Origin: Oceanimonas sp052119705
GTDB taxonomy: Bacteria; Pseudomonadota; Gammaproteobacteria; Enterobacterales; Aeromonadaceae
NCBI RefSeq assembly: GCF_052119705.1
Contig: NZ_JBGQOP010000020.1
Location: forward strand, 1 to 59,983
Direction of reading: 5' to 3'
DNA length: 59,983 nt
The notes under the pieces are model-generated. The model did no database searches and was not told the DNA's origin. It worked only from the letters and a program-made list of their open reading frames with translations. Both the position numbers and the translations under genes were made by a program. The stretch's first letter is position 1. Each line of letters starts with the position of its first letter. Below are positions 7,149 through 16,379 of this stretch, one piece after another.

Positions 7149-10100
7149 ATGATGATACGGAACAGCCATTCGGAAACACCCGATACCCTAGCTCCCTGTA
7201 GTGTAACTTCGGGGTCCTTAACCTCAATTTCCGGGCACGTATTATTAACGGCGGCCCTACTTTTTTTCTCACACCAAGCACAGGCGAGTATTAGTTGCGC
7301 CCGTAATCTAGAAGCTAATATTGTTGCCCTTGACCAACCCCTGATGTTTAACCGCTTGGGGGCACAGAATGTGAACGGCATGATGTTCGCCCTGCGCCGA
7401 GATGTGGTGGACGACAACGATGTTCCCCTCGCCATGGGGGGCGCAGCAGTGCCCGGAGCTGTAAGCTTAAGAGCCGATAAACGACCACGACCCTTGGTGT
7501 TGAAGGTCGCTGCTGGTGACTGTTTGACGGTAAACCTGCAAAACCTGCTAGCGAATCAATCCAACCCGAATAATGCCGATGTAGCCGAGCTGCAGATTGA
7601 TGATCAGGTCGCCGATCGACATGTCGGATTCGAAGTGGCCGGTATGCAGGCGGTGAACACGATTGGCGATATTGCCACTTATGTTGGTCGTAACGACAGC
7701 GCCTTGCTTGCCCCCGGTGCCAGACGCAGTTATACGCTTTATGCCGAACATGAGGGGGCCTTTGCCGCAACTAGCTACGGAGCTACCTTAGGCGGTGAGG
7801 GTACTAGTGGTAACGTGGGAAATGGCCTGATTGCGCAAGTTATTGTGTTGCCAAAAAGAGCCAAGATCTATCGTAATACGCTGACCGAAGAAGAGATGCG
7901 CTTAGCCACCACCGCCAGAACACCGATGGGGCAGCCGGTGATCAACTACGAAGCCCGTTATCCCATGACGGAACCTTGGCTGACCGAAGGCAAGGCCGGA
8001 TTACCGATTCTGAACCTGATTGACGGTAACGAGATTATTGCCAGCCATACCGATACCGTCGTCGTTGGGCCTAATAGCGACGGCAGTTTTCCGCCGGCGA
8101 CTTATCCACTGGAAAGCATCGGCAAACGTAATCCTGCCTTGCCCAATCGACTAGAGCCATTTCGCGACTTTACCGCGGCTTTTCAGGATGAAGCTGCTGT
8201 CGCGCAGGCATTCCCCGGTTATTGGGCCGATCCGGTATTCGGTCATGTGCTGGCGCCGGTGCGCGATGCCTTCATGATCAATTACGGCGCCAGTGGCGTG
8301 GGTTCTGAAATGATTGCCAATCGGCTCGGTGTTGGTCCCATGCATGATTGTCTGTCGTGTTCTTACGAGGAATTTTTCCTCAGTGCGCATACCGTTGGTG
8401 ATGTGGCCATGCTGGTGGATGTCCCTGCCAACGTGGGTCTGGAACAAATACGCCCAGGAGAAGTACCGTCGAAAAATGATATCGGCATTAAGGCCAGCAT
8501 GGCCTTGTACCCAGCCGAACCCTCTAACGTCAGTCACAGTTATCAGGGGGACTTTGTCAAAATACGTAACACTCACTCGGGTATTGAAAATCATATTTTC
8601 CATCTACATGGCCACCAGTGGCTGTTCAACCCCAATGATGATAACTCCGATTACTTAGATGCTCAGGGTATAGGCCCAGGATCGGGTTATACCTATGAAA
8701 TTGCCAATGGTGGTTCGGGTAACCGTAACCGTTCGGCCGGTGACTCCATTTATCATTGCCATTTTTATCCGCATTTTGCTCAAGGTATGTGGGCCATGTG
8801 GCGGGTACATGATGTGTTTGAAGAAGGTACTCGTCTCCAGGTCTCAGAAGACGGAGATGATGGTTATCACTCAGAGCCTTTTGCCTTGCGCAGTGGTCTG
8901 CCCGCAGCTAACGCGCGCGCCTTGCCCGATGGTGAAATCATAGCCGGTACGCCTATACCTGCCATCGTGCCTCTACCAGGCAAAGCAATGCCGCCTATGC
9001 CGGGTAAGGTGACTGTGGTGACCAAGTACGGCAGTGACCCTGAACATGATGATGAACCGGTCGCTGTGGGCTCAGTGGCGTTAGTGGATCGTAGCGAGGC
9101 CAATCGTAACGCAGACGGTAATCTGAAAAACCCAGGTTTCCCGTTCTGGATTGGTGGGATTGAGCACACTGTTGGCCAGCGGGCACCTACGCCACCCTTG
9201 GATATGTTGGATCCGGCTACCGCTCAAGCATTAAAGGACAGCGGTAATAGCTTGTGGGCTTCGCTAGACCCAGCACAGGTCGATGGTTGGAATGGCGGTT
9301 TGCCTCGTCACGCGCTGGAAGGGTGGTCGAGCGGCGGAGAAGCCGAAGTGATCACCAGCGCGCTGGATTTTACTAAGGTCATCACCCGTGCCAAGCCGGT
9401 TTTCTTCCCCGAAGAAGGCACAGATGTCGAACAGGCTGCCATGGCATACCATGCCATGGCTAACCACGCCAGTTTCTCTGTGTTGCCAAATGGTGACGTA
9501 CAGCCGAAGCCTTTCTTGACTAACGGTTCCCCCCCAGTATCTGGGGCTCCTTTCTTTGAACCTTGTATCGATGATCGGCAAAAACGCTTAACTCAAACGT
9601 CTGGACCCGGTGAATTTGTCAGCGGTGAGCGGGCGGATGGCATGTCTTTTACTGGCTCATCGCAATTTACTGCCGACAAGCCACGTATTTATAAAGCTGC
9701 CAATATTCAAATTGATGCGGTGTTCAACAAGGTGGGGTATCACTATCCGCAAACACGAATGTTGGCGTTGTGGGAAGATGCTTGGCCCATTATCAACAAA
9801 CAACAGCCGCCAGAGCCGCTGGTAATGCGATTGAACACCTTCGATTGCGCCATGTATCAGCAAACCAACCTGATCCCCGCCTTTTTCGAGCTGGACGACT
9901 ATCAGGTGCGCACCCCGACCGATGTGATGGGACAGCATATTCACTTACCCAAGTGGGATCAGACGGCCTCCGATGGTTCAGCCAACGGCTGGAACTATGA
10001 AGATGGTGTTTTGTCTCCCACCACAGTGGTTGAGCGTATCGCAGCGATTCGTGAATACAACCAATGCCTGAGTAATGACCCACGCGAAGGGACAGATGCC

Positions 10101-12983
10101 TGCCCCGTGGCCAAGGTGCATCCTTATTTTGGCCAGTTTAATCGCAGCGACTGGGTCGGAGCCAGAACCACCATGCAGCGTTGGTTCGCCGACCCTGTGG
10201 TGAATGTGCATAATATCGATCGCGGCTTGGGCAATATTTTTACCCATGACCATTTCGCTCCTTCAACCCATCAACAATTGGGGCTTTATGCCACAGTGTT
10301 AACTGAGCCGGCAGGTTCAGAGTGGTTTCACTCTGAGACGGGTGCGCGTCTGTATGATACGGCGACGCGCCAAGATGGCGGGCCTACTTCATGGCAGGCG
10401 GTAATTGCCACCGGTGACCTTAACGGTGATGGTAAGAACGACAGCTTCCGTGAGTTTTTCTTGGAGTACAGTGATTTCCAACATGCCTATGAGGCCGGTG
10501 TTTATGTTGGCGCGGGCCCTGATGGTGTGCCTAATCCTGGCGCCTATCCGGCGACCAGCGACAGCTTCCGCTATGCCATCAACCCGCCGGTGCGCCAAGC
10601 AGCCAGTTCTTTACTGGAATCTGTGGTGGATGTTGAAGGCGGCCAAGTACCCGGTTGTCCGAGCCGACCCTGCCCGCAGGCGATCTCGGTTGAAGACCCC
10701 GGTATTTACACTGTCAATTATCGTAATGAGCCGCTGGGGCTGCGTATCTATGATCCAGAACGGCTGGCGCCCGATGGTAAACCGGGCATGCAGGCTGCAG
10801 GACTGGCGGGTGACTTATCGCATGCGCTGCAAAGCCGTACCGACCGTGCCATACCGGCATTAAACCTAGCGCCCAGTGCTATTACTTCGGCGGTGGGGCC
10901 AACAGGTGGTACGACCCACTTCCCGCCTCATATTAACGCGGGTGGCGATCAGCCGGGAGATCCTTTTACTCCACTGCTGCGTACCTATTCTGGGGATAAT
11001 GTACGGTTAAGAATACATGCGGGTGGGTATGAGGAGGCACACAACGTTGCTCTGCACGGGGTTAAATGGCTGCGAACTGGTACCGGTTACGGCTCTAGCT
11101 CTAACTCCGGCTGGCGTGCCTCGCAGATGGTGGGCTTATCGGAGCAATTCGGTTTTGCAGCTCCCGTGGCCATGCTGTCAAGCTCGGATGCCGACACCGG
11201 TGATTACCTTTATTCCATGAGTGCATCAGCGGAAGGTTACTGGAATGGTATGTGGGGGATCATGCGTAATTACACCAATAGCCGCAGTGATTTACTCCCC
11301 TTACCGAATAACCAAAAACCGTTGGCGATGCGCAACACCGCGGACTTTGATGGTGCCTGCCCGAAATATGGGCCTAACCCTAGCGGCATTGGCACCAGAG
11401 CCACACCGCAGCGCAATTACGAAGTAGTGGCGGTGCTGGCCAACGATATCTTGGATAATCCTTTGGGACTGACCATAGGTGACCCCAGTGGTAACGGTTT
11501 GCATGTGGGCGGCCCGCTTAATTCTGCTGGCGGCACCTTGGTGTATAACTCACGCCTAGTGAGCATACCCGAGGCGACGGTAATAGATGATGAAACGGGT
11601 GAAATCAGCGTGATTGGTGGTCAATCTGGGCCGCTGCACGATCCCACCGCCATCATGTATGTACATAAGTCCGATCTGGATCCTCAGACCGGTAAGCTGA
11701 AAGCGGGCGTACCTATTGAGCCGCTGATGCTGAGAGCCGCCGCCGGTGATTGTGTTAACGTCAAACTGGAAAATCGGTTACCCATGGAGATGCCCGATTT
11801 ACCTAACTTTTCAGTGATGCCAAGTGTGGTGAAACGCGATCGCTTTGCGAGTAAAGGCGTGACGGCGTTTAACAACAACCTGATGCGCCCATCCAATCAC
11901 GTGGGTCTGCATGCCCAGTTGCTGGCTTATGACATCACCAAAGGAGACGGTGCCAACGTGGGTATTAACCCGATACAAACAGTGCCGCCGCGTGCCACGG
12001 GTGCCCTTGAATATCCGAGCCGTAGCTATCAGTACTATGCGGGACATTACGAACGAGAAGGGCGACCCATTGCCCGCCTGGGACGTAATCTCGATCGCAT
12101 TATGACGCAGCCTATCGAGTTCGGTGGTTTGAATCTGATGCAAGCGGATCCCATTAAGCAGCCCCAAAAAGGCTTGTCGGCGGCCATGGTGATAAGCCCT
12201 CTAGGCTCTACTTGGACCGAGGATGTGGGCATGCGCGCCGCGGCAACCGTACAGCCTCTGGGCAAACCCGCCTATCGTGACTTTACCTTGCTTTGGCAAC
12301 GGGGGCTGAATATGCGTTGGGCCAATGGCAGACCGGTGGAGAATATGGCACCGGAAGGCTTTGGAGTACCCGCAGATCCAGAAGATAACTCTGGCATGGC
12401 GATTAACTATAAGAGTGAGCCGCTCTGGTACCGGTTTGCCAAGGCACCTGATGCTCCTTTTGGCCGAGCAGGTGGTCATGGCTGGGGAGATATTCCTAAC
12501 GCTCATATGGCTTACAGCAATGCCTTAACCGGTGCTGACCCAGAAACGCCTGTCTTGACGGTGACTCCTGGCCAGCCGTTCCGTACCCATGTGCTGCAAA
12601 GTAGCTCTGCTGGTCGCTCGGGAAGCTTCCAGCTGACGGGCCATGTGTGGGGGCGCATGCCTTATATAGCCGAGAAACAGGACGGTAATGGCTATCCGAT
12701 GAAATATCCAGGGATAGGATCTGTGGCCTTTGGTTATAACCCGCTGGATATTTATACCGGTGTTCAGGAAAGTGTTCTGCCGGCTGCCCACTTCAGCATG
12801 ATGTTTCCGAGTGCCGGTGGTGGTAATGCGGTGTCTGGAGACTATCTGTACCGGGATTCTGCGGGAGGCGGTAATGCCAACGGCTTATGGGGCATATTGC
12901 GGGTCAGCAGCCCTCAGGCTGCACCCGTAGCCCCGCCACCAGTAAATAACCCAGCTCCTCAGCCAGGCCGGCTGAGAAGGTAG
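7149..12983 (+). CDS. Giant secreted multicopper oxidase, MnxG/McoA type (putative Mn(II) oxidase)
   Basis: A 1944-residue protein, about four times a laccase. After an unusually long n-region comes a signal-peptide core (residues 30-47, VLLTAALLFFSHQAQA). Copper motifs are scattered rather than N- and C-terminal: HIFHLHGHQW (about 481-490) and HCHFYPHFAQGMW (about 535-547, with the type 1 Cys) near the first quarter; HIHLPKWD (about 930); THDHFAPSTHQQLGLYA (about 1032-1048); HFPPHIN (about 1257); ALHGVKW (about 1301); and FQLTGHVWGRMPY near 1830. This internal layout is that of MnxG/McoA-type oxidases, which oxidise Mn(II) to Mn oxides in P. putida; the substrate here is inferred. GGAGG lies 6 nt before the ATG. 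A sigma54-type promoter precedes it, and copper chaperone genes follow in the same unit. Confidence 0.9.
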   Translation: MMIRNSHSETPDTLAPCSVTSGSLTSISGHVLLTAALLFFSHQAQASISCARNLEANIVALDQPLMFNRLGAQNVNGMMFALRRDVVDDNDVPLAMGGAAVPGAVSLRADKRPRPLVLKVAAGDCLTVNLQNLLANQSNPNNADVAELQIDDQVADRHVGFEVAGMQAVNTIGDIATYVGRNDSALLAPGARRSYTLYAEHEGAFAATSYGATLGGEGTSGNVGNGLIAQVIVLPKRAKIYRNTLTEEEMRLATTARTPMGQPVINYEARYPMTEPWLTEGKAGLPILNLIDGNEIIASHTDTVVVGPNSDGSFPPATYPLESIGKRNPALPNRLEPFRDFTAAFQDEAAVAQAFPGYWADPVFGHVLAPVRDAFMINYGASGVGSEMIANRLGVGPMHDCLSCSYEEFFLSAHTVGDVAMLVDVPANVGLEQIRPGEVPSKNDIGIKASMALYPAEPSNVSHSYQGDFVKIRNTHSGIENHIFHLHGHQWLFNPNDDNSDYLDAQGIGPGSGYTYEIANGGSGNRNRSAGDSIYHCHFYPHFAQGMWAMWRVHDVFEEGTRLQVSEDGDDGYHSEPFALRSGLPAANARALPDGEIIAGTPIPAIVPLPGKAMPPMPGKVTVVTKYGSDPEHDDEPVAVGSVALVDRSEANRNADGNLKNPGFPFWIGGIEHTVGQRAPTPPLDMLDPATAQALKDSGNSLWASLDPAQVDGWNGGLPRHALEGWSSGGEAEVITSALDFTKVITRAKPVFFPEEGTDVEQAAMAYHAMANHASFSVLPNGDVQPKPFLTNGSPPVSGAPFFEPCIDDRQKRLTQTSGPGEFVSGERADGMSFTGSSQFTADKPRIYKAANIQIDAVFNKVGYHYPQTRMLALWEDAWPIINKQQPPEPLVMRLNTFDCAMYQQTNLIPAFFELDDYQVRTPTDVMGQHIHLPKWDQTASDGSANGWNYEDGVLSPTTVVERIAAIREYNQCLSNDPREGTDACPVAKVHPYFGQFNRSDWVGARTTMQRWFADPVVNVHNIDRGLGNIFTHDHFAPSTHQQLGLYATVLTEPAGSEWFHSETGARLYDTATRQDGGPTSWQAVIATGDLNGDGKNDSFREFFLEYSDFQHAYEAGVYVGAGPDGVPNPGAYPATSDSFRYAINPPVRQAASSLLESVVDVEGGQVPGCPSRPCPQAISVEDPGIYTVNYRNEPLGLRIYDPERLAPDGKPGMQAAGLAGDLSHALQSRTDRAIPALNLAPSAITSAVGPTGGTTHFPPHINAGGDQPGDPFTPLLRTYSGDNVRLRIHAGGYEEAHNVALHGVKWLRTGTGYGSSSNSGWRASQMVGLSEQFGFAAPVAMLSSSDADTGDYLYSMSASAEGYWNGMWGIMRNYTNSRSDLLPLPNNQKPLAMRNTADFDGACPKYGPNPSGIGTRATPQRNYEVVAVLANDILDNPLGLTIGDPSGNGLHVGGPLNSAGGTLVYNSRLVSIPEATVIDDETGEISVIGGQSGPLHDPTAIMYVHKSDLDPQTGKLKAGVPIEPLMLRAAAGDCVNVKLENRLPMEMPDLPNFSVMPSVVKRDRFASKGVTAFNNNLMRPSNHVGLHAQLLAYDITKGDGANVGINPIQTVPPRATGALEYPSRSYQYYAGHYEREGRPIARLGRNLDRIMTQPIEFGGLNLMQADPIKQPQKGLSAAMVISPLGSTWTEDVGMRAAATVQPLGKPAYRDFTLLWQRGLNMRWANGRPVENMAPEGFGVPADPEDNSGMAINYKSEPLWYRFAKAPDAPFGRAGGHGWGDIPNAHMAYSNALTGADPETPVLTVTPGQPFRTHVLQSSSAGRSGSFQLTGHVWGRMPYIAEKQDGNGYPMKYPGIGSVAFGYNPLDIYTGVQESVLPAAHFSMMFPSAGGGNAVSGDYLYRDSAGGGNANGLWGILRVSSPQAAPVAPPPVNNPAPQPGRLRR

Positions 12984-12991
12984 CAGCCAAC

Positions 12992-13020
12992 ATAAGCCCG
13001 GAAATGGAATCCGGGCTTAT
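12992..13020 (+). terminator. Hairpin between the oxidase and the beta-propeller gene
   Basis: A perfect 10-bp stem, ATAAGCCCGG/CCGGGCTTAT, with a 9-nt loop, 8 bp after the oxidase stop. Only TT follows, so it is more likely a partial terminator or mRNA-stabilising element inside the operon than a full stop. Confidence 0.55.
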
Positions 13021-13040
13021 TTGATGGGAGGGATTCGCCT

Positions 13041-15056
13041 GTGAAATTATCATCGATATTGTATGTGATTTATTGTCTTGTGCTGCTGATGACTCAATCT
13101 CGCGTGTATGGGCTGGAGGAAAATCCGGCTTTGGCGGCTAAGGATAGCGAGGCGCCTCATGCCAGTACAGCTCGTGCCAGTACAAGTCATGTCAGCACAG
13201 TTCAGCTTGAGCCTAAGGCCAGCAATCAATGGCAACGGGATGGCGTCACCATAGATTTTGAAATTCGCCCCCTTGGCAAAGGCACCGCATTGGTAGAAGG
13301 CCAACTTGCCGATGTCCGTTTCCGGTTGCGCGATGCGACCACCGGTCAACCCATTTCTGGTCAGGTACCCGGCGCTTGGCTCGATGCGGCGCAGAGTGTG
13401 CCAGAAGGGGGGGACTATCAACAGCAGTGTAAGTCTAGAATCGGTTATTACCTCAAGGGACGTATGGGAGCGCGTCCGTTAATTGACTTTAATAGTTACT
13501 ATCTGCTGGTACTCAATCAGGATGCCAGTTTAACTGTGATAGACCCGTCAATTTCGGTGGGGGGCATCACCAGCACCCTAAGTCGAATCGCACTCAAACG
13601 TGCCCCCATGGACTGGGTGGCGAGTACGGATGACAAACGACTTTATGTCTCCATGCCCAATGCTGAAGAAGTGGCGGTAATAGATACCAACAGTTTTAAG
13701 GTATTAACCAATATAGCCGCCGGCCCCGATCCGGTACGGGTGGCATTACAGCCGGACCAGCGTTATTTGTGGGTCGGTAACGACAGCCGCCATGCGGAAC
13801 AGGGCGGAGTGACCGTTATTGATACCCAGAGTCTGGAGCGGGTAAAAACGCTGATCACGGGGGCTGGGCATCATGATATTACCTTTAGCGACGACTCTCG
13901 TTATGCCTTTGTCAGCAATCGGGATGCGGGTGCCTTGACGGTATTCGATGTCGAGACGCTCACAGAAGTGGCGAAAATTAATACCGGATCACATCCCTTG
14001 GCGGTGGCCTTCTCGCCTTTGTCGCAGGCGGTTTATGTTAGCGATGGTAAGGATGGTACTGTGACCGTGGTCGATGCGCGTAGCTTGCAGGTGCGTAAGG
14101 TCATGCAAATCGGCCAAGGTATCGGGCCCTTGCGGTTTAGCCAGAACGGACGCTTTGGCATAGTGCTCAACACCATGGAAGACAGCGCGACTGTCATAGA
14201 CGCGGCAACCGACGAGGTTCTGCACAGTATCGAGGTGGCGGCCGAACCCTATCAACTGGTATTCACGCGTTCTTATGCTTATATCCGCGGACTTGCCTCA
14301 TCCAAAGTCTCCATGATTAGTTTGGTATCTTTGGGCGAAGGAAAAACACCCACAGTCCAGAGCTTTGAAGCGGGCCCTGCGGCGCCCAAGCTGGCTGGGG
14401 ATCTGCCCATCGCCACCAGCTTGGCTCCTGCCAGAGAAGACGCCGCCGTGTTCGTGGTGAATCCCGTGGACAACAGCACCTACTTCTACACCGAGGGGAT
14501 GAACGCCCCCATGTTCAGTTATTTAAATCGTGGGCATGCGGCGCGAGCCGCCAAGGTGATAGATCGTAGTCTGCGTGAAGTAGAACCCGGAGTTTACAGC
14601 ACCCGAGTCAAGCTGCCGCCGGCCGGCCAGTTTGATGTGGCACTGATGCTCAATCAGCCGGAGCTGACGCACTGTTTTAGCACTGAGGTGGCTCTGGATC
14701 CGGCCTTGGTGAAGCAGTCACAAAAACCCCAAGTGGAGTTTTTGTGGGATAAGCCTTTACAGGCGGGCTCACCGGCTAAAATACGAGTGCGGTTGACGCA
14801 GGGGCGAGACAATCAGCCGCTGAGTGGCGTTGCGGATCTACGGCTACGTTATTTTCTCGCCCCTTCCTCTCGCCCGCGCGAAGTGGCAGTGGTAGAGGTG
14901 GGTGAGGGCCTCTATGAGGCCAAAATTGAACTAGAATCAACGGGAGCCTATTACTTGCATCTGGCTTCCGCCTCTCTGGGGTTGGGATTTAATGACTTGC
15001 CTTATACGAGCCTACGTACACAAGCCGCCGCATTGAAGACGGTACAGTCTCGTTGA
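13041..15056 (+). CDS. Secreted YVTN/YncE-like beta-propeller protein
   Basis: A 671-residue protein starting at GTG 13041 (GGGAGGGA about 8 nt upstream) with a signal peptide (LYVIYCLVLLMTQSRVYG). Residues about 180-460 hold repeated blades of the type DRNxxDGTVTVVDARSL, for example AEEVAVIDTNSFKVLTNIAAG, DAGALTVFDVETLTEVAKIN and DGTVTVVDARSLQVRKVMQ. A C-terminal beta-rich region (about 520-650) resembles the accessory part of similar surface proteins. Propellers of this kind are binding scaffolds without a fixed activity. Its place directly behind the oxidase suggests a partner in maturation, electron transfer or surface display; no catalytic residues can be pointed out. Confidence 0.82.
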   Translation: MKLSSILYVIYCLVLLMTQSRVYGLEENPALAAKDSEAPHASTARASTSHVSTVQLEPKASNQWQRDGVTIDFEIRPLGKGTALVEGQLADVRFRLRDATTGQPISGQVPGAWLDAAQSVPEGGDYQQQCKSRIGYYLKGRMGARPLIDFNSYYLLVLNQDASLTVIDPSISVGGITSTLSRIALKRAPMDWVASTDDKRLYVSMPNAEEVAVIDTNSFKVLTNIAAGPDPVRVALQPDQRYLWVGNDSRHAEQGGVTVIDTQSLERVKTLITGAGHHDITFSDDSRYAFVSNRDAGALTVFDVETLTEVAKINTGSHPLAVAFSPLSQAVYVSDGKDGTVTVVDARSLQVRKVMQIGQGIGPLRFSQNGRFGIVLNTMEDSATVIDAATDEVLHSIEVAAEPYQLVFTRSYAYIRGLASSKVSMISLVSLGEGKTPTVQSFEAGPAAPKLAGDLPIATSLAPAREDAAVFVVNPVDNSTYFYTEGMNAPMFSYLNRGHAARAAKVIDRSLREVEPGVYSTRVKLPPAGQFDVALMLNQPELTHCFSTEVALDPALVKQSQKPQVEFLWDKPLQAGSPAKIRVRLTQGRDNQPLSGVADLRLRYFLAPSSRPREVAVVEVGEGLYEAKIELESTGAYYLHLASASLGLGFNDLPYTSLRTQAAALKTVQSR

Positions 15057-15082
15057 TGAGGTGATTTAACGTTACAGGAGTA

Positions 15083-15748
15083 ATGATCATGAAGGGATGC
15101 AACACCCGAGCCGCTAAATTATTTACGCTGCTGAGCCTGACTCTGCTGAGTGCATCAGTGCAGGCGCATTCTCCAGAACAACACGCACATGCTCATGCCA
15201 AACCTACTGAGGCCGCAGATGCCACTGTGCATTTCGCCGCCGTGCCCTTGCTAGATCAACATGGCCAAACGGTTAACCTTAAAGAGGATTTAGTCGCCGA
15301 TAAACTGGTAGTGATGAGCTTTGTTTATACCAGTTGCACCACCGTATGCCCCGTAGTGTCCGGATTAATGAAACAGGTACAAGACCAGCTCGGCGAACGA
15401 ATTGGATCTGAGGTGCAGCTGGTGTCCATCAGCGTGGATCCATTACGTGACACCCCAACTAGATTGCAGCAGTACGCGCAGGGCTTTAACGCCGGTGACG
15501 GCTGGAGCTGGCTCACCGGCACCACGCAATCGATAAACCAGACCCTAAAGGGATTGGGTGCTTGGGCCGCCGATTATGATGCCCATCCGCCCTTGATCAT
15601 GGTTGGTGATGGGCGCAGTGATAACTGGTCACGTTTCTATGGCTTTACTGCCCCCGAAGTCTTGGTCGCCAAGGTTAACGAGCTCAGTCATGCTCGTCAT
15701 TCGCTGGCTCAACATAATCCGGCTATACATGCAGGAGCGCACCCATGA
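15083..15748 (+). CDS. SCO1/SenC-type copper chaperone, first copy
   Basis: A 221-residue thioredoxin-fold protein with a signal peptide (LSLTLLSASVQA) and a His-rich stretch (HSPEQHAHAHAKP) right after it. It has the copper-binding CxxxCP motif in TSCTTVCPVVSG, the family VSISVDPLRDTP strand, and the third ligand His in DYDAHPPLIMVGDG. SCO proteins deliver copper to oxidases or keep their cysteines reduced. Here the likely client is the giant oxidase rather than cytochrome oxidase, because no cytochrome oxidase gene is nearby. CAGGAG precedes the ATG at 15083. It overlaps the second SCO gene by 4 bp. Confidence 0.9.
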   Translation: MIMKGCNTRAAKLFTLLSLTLLSASVQAHSPEQHAHAHAKPTEAADATVHFAAVPLLDQHGQTVNLKEDLVADKLVVMSFVYTSCTTVCPVVSGLMKQVQDQLGERIGSEVQLVSISVDPLRDTPTRLQQYAQGFNAGDGWSWLTGTTQSINQTLKGLGAWAADYDAHPPLIMVGDGRSDNWSRFYGFTAPEVLVAKVNELSHARHSLAQHNPAIHAGAHP

Positions 15749-16374
15749 GATTTATTATTGCTAGCGCCGTTATGCTGGGCCTGATGACAGGCCCGCTTTA
15801 TGCTCATGAAAACCATGGTGTTCCTCATATTGCAGGGCAGAGTAAGGGGGCTGAGATTAAACCGGTTGAAGTGCGCGCGCCCCAAGATGCACGCAGTTAC
15901 TTTACCGATACGGCCTTGCTGAATCAGCATGGCGAAACGGTGCGTTTTTACAGCGATGTCTTACAAGATAAAGTCGTGCTGCTCAATGTGATCTTTACCC
16001 ATTGCGATGATGCTTGTCCCTTGATCACCCGTAAGCTGAAGGAGGTGCGGGAAGCCATGGACGAAAAGACCGCTGAAAAAGTGCACTTTATTTCTATCAC
16101 CAGCGACCCTTTAAACGATAAACCGGAAGTGCTGCAGGCCTTTATACGCAAGCATGAAATAGCAAGCCCAAATTGGACCTTTCTAACCGGCGACAAGGCG
16201 GATGTCGATCTCGTGCTGGCGCGTCTTGGGCACTTTATTGCCAGCCCTGAGGCTCATTCTACTTTGCTGATTGCCGGTGATGTGGCCAATAAACGGTGGA
16301 ACAAGATCCAGCCCGATGCAGCCGTACCGGCAATCGCCCAGCGTTTGCAGTTGTTAACCGAGCCTAGGCTCTGA
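15745..16374 (+). CDS. SCO1/SenC-type copper chaperone, second copy
   Basis: A 209-residue homologue of the gene before it, starting in an ATGA overlap. It has a signal peptide (MLGLMTGPLYA), a short His segment (HENHGVPH), CxxxC in THCDDACPLITR, ISITSDPLNDKP, and the ligand His in SPEAHSTLLIAGD. The two copies differ clearly in sequence, so they are not a recent duplication. Paired SCO proteins could split the work of copper delivery and disulfide reduction for the multi-centre oxidase. It is followed after 5 bp by the cytochrome fusion gene. Confidence 0.9.
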   Translation: MRFIIASAVMLGLMTGPLYAHENHGVPHIAGQSKGAEIKPVEVRAPQDARSYFTDTALLNQHGETVRFYSDVLQDKVVLLNVIFTHCDDACPLITRKLKEVREAMDEKTAEKVHFISITSDPLNDKPEVLQAFIRKHEIASPNWTFLTGDKADVDLVLARLGHFIASPEAHSTLLIAGDVANKRWNKIQPDAAVPAIAQRLQLLTEPRL

Positions 16375-16379
16375 TCGCT

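Noticed and set aside
7149..12983. The oxidase as a CueO-type or laccase-type copper-resistance enzyme
   Set aside because: The length is about four times too great and the HCH...GMW motif is near residue 535, not at the C-terminus.
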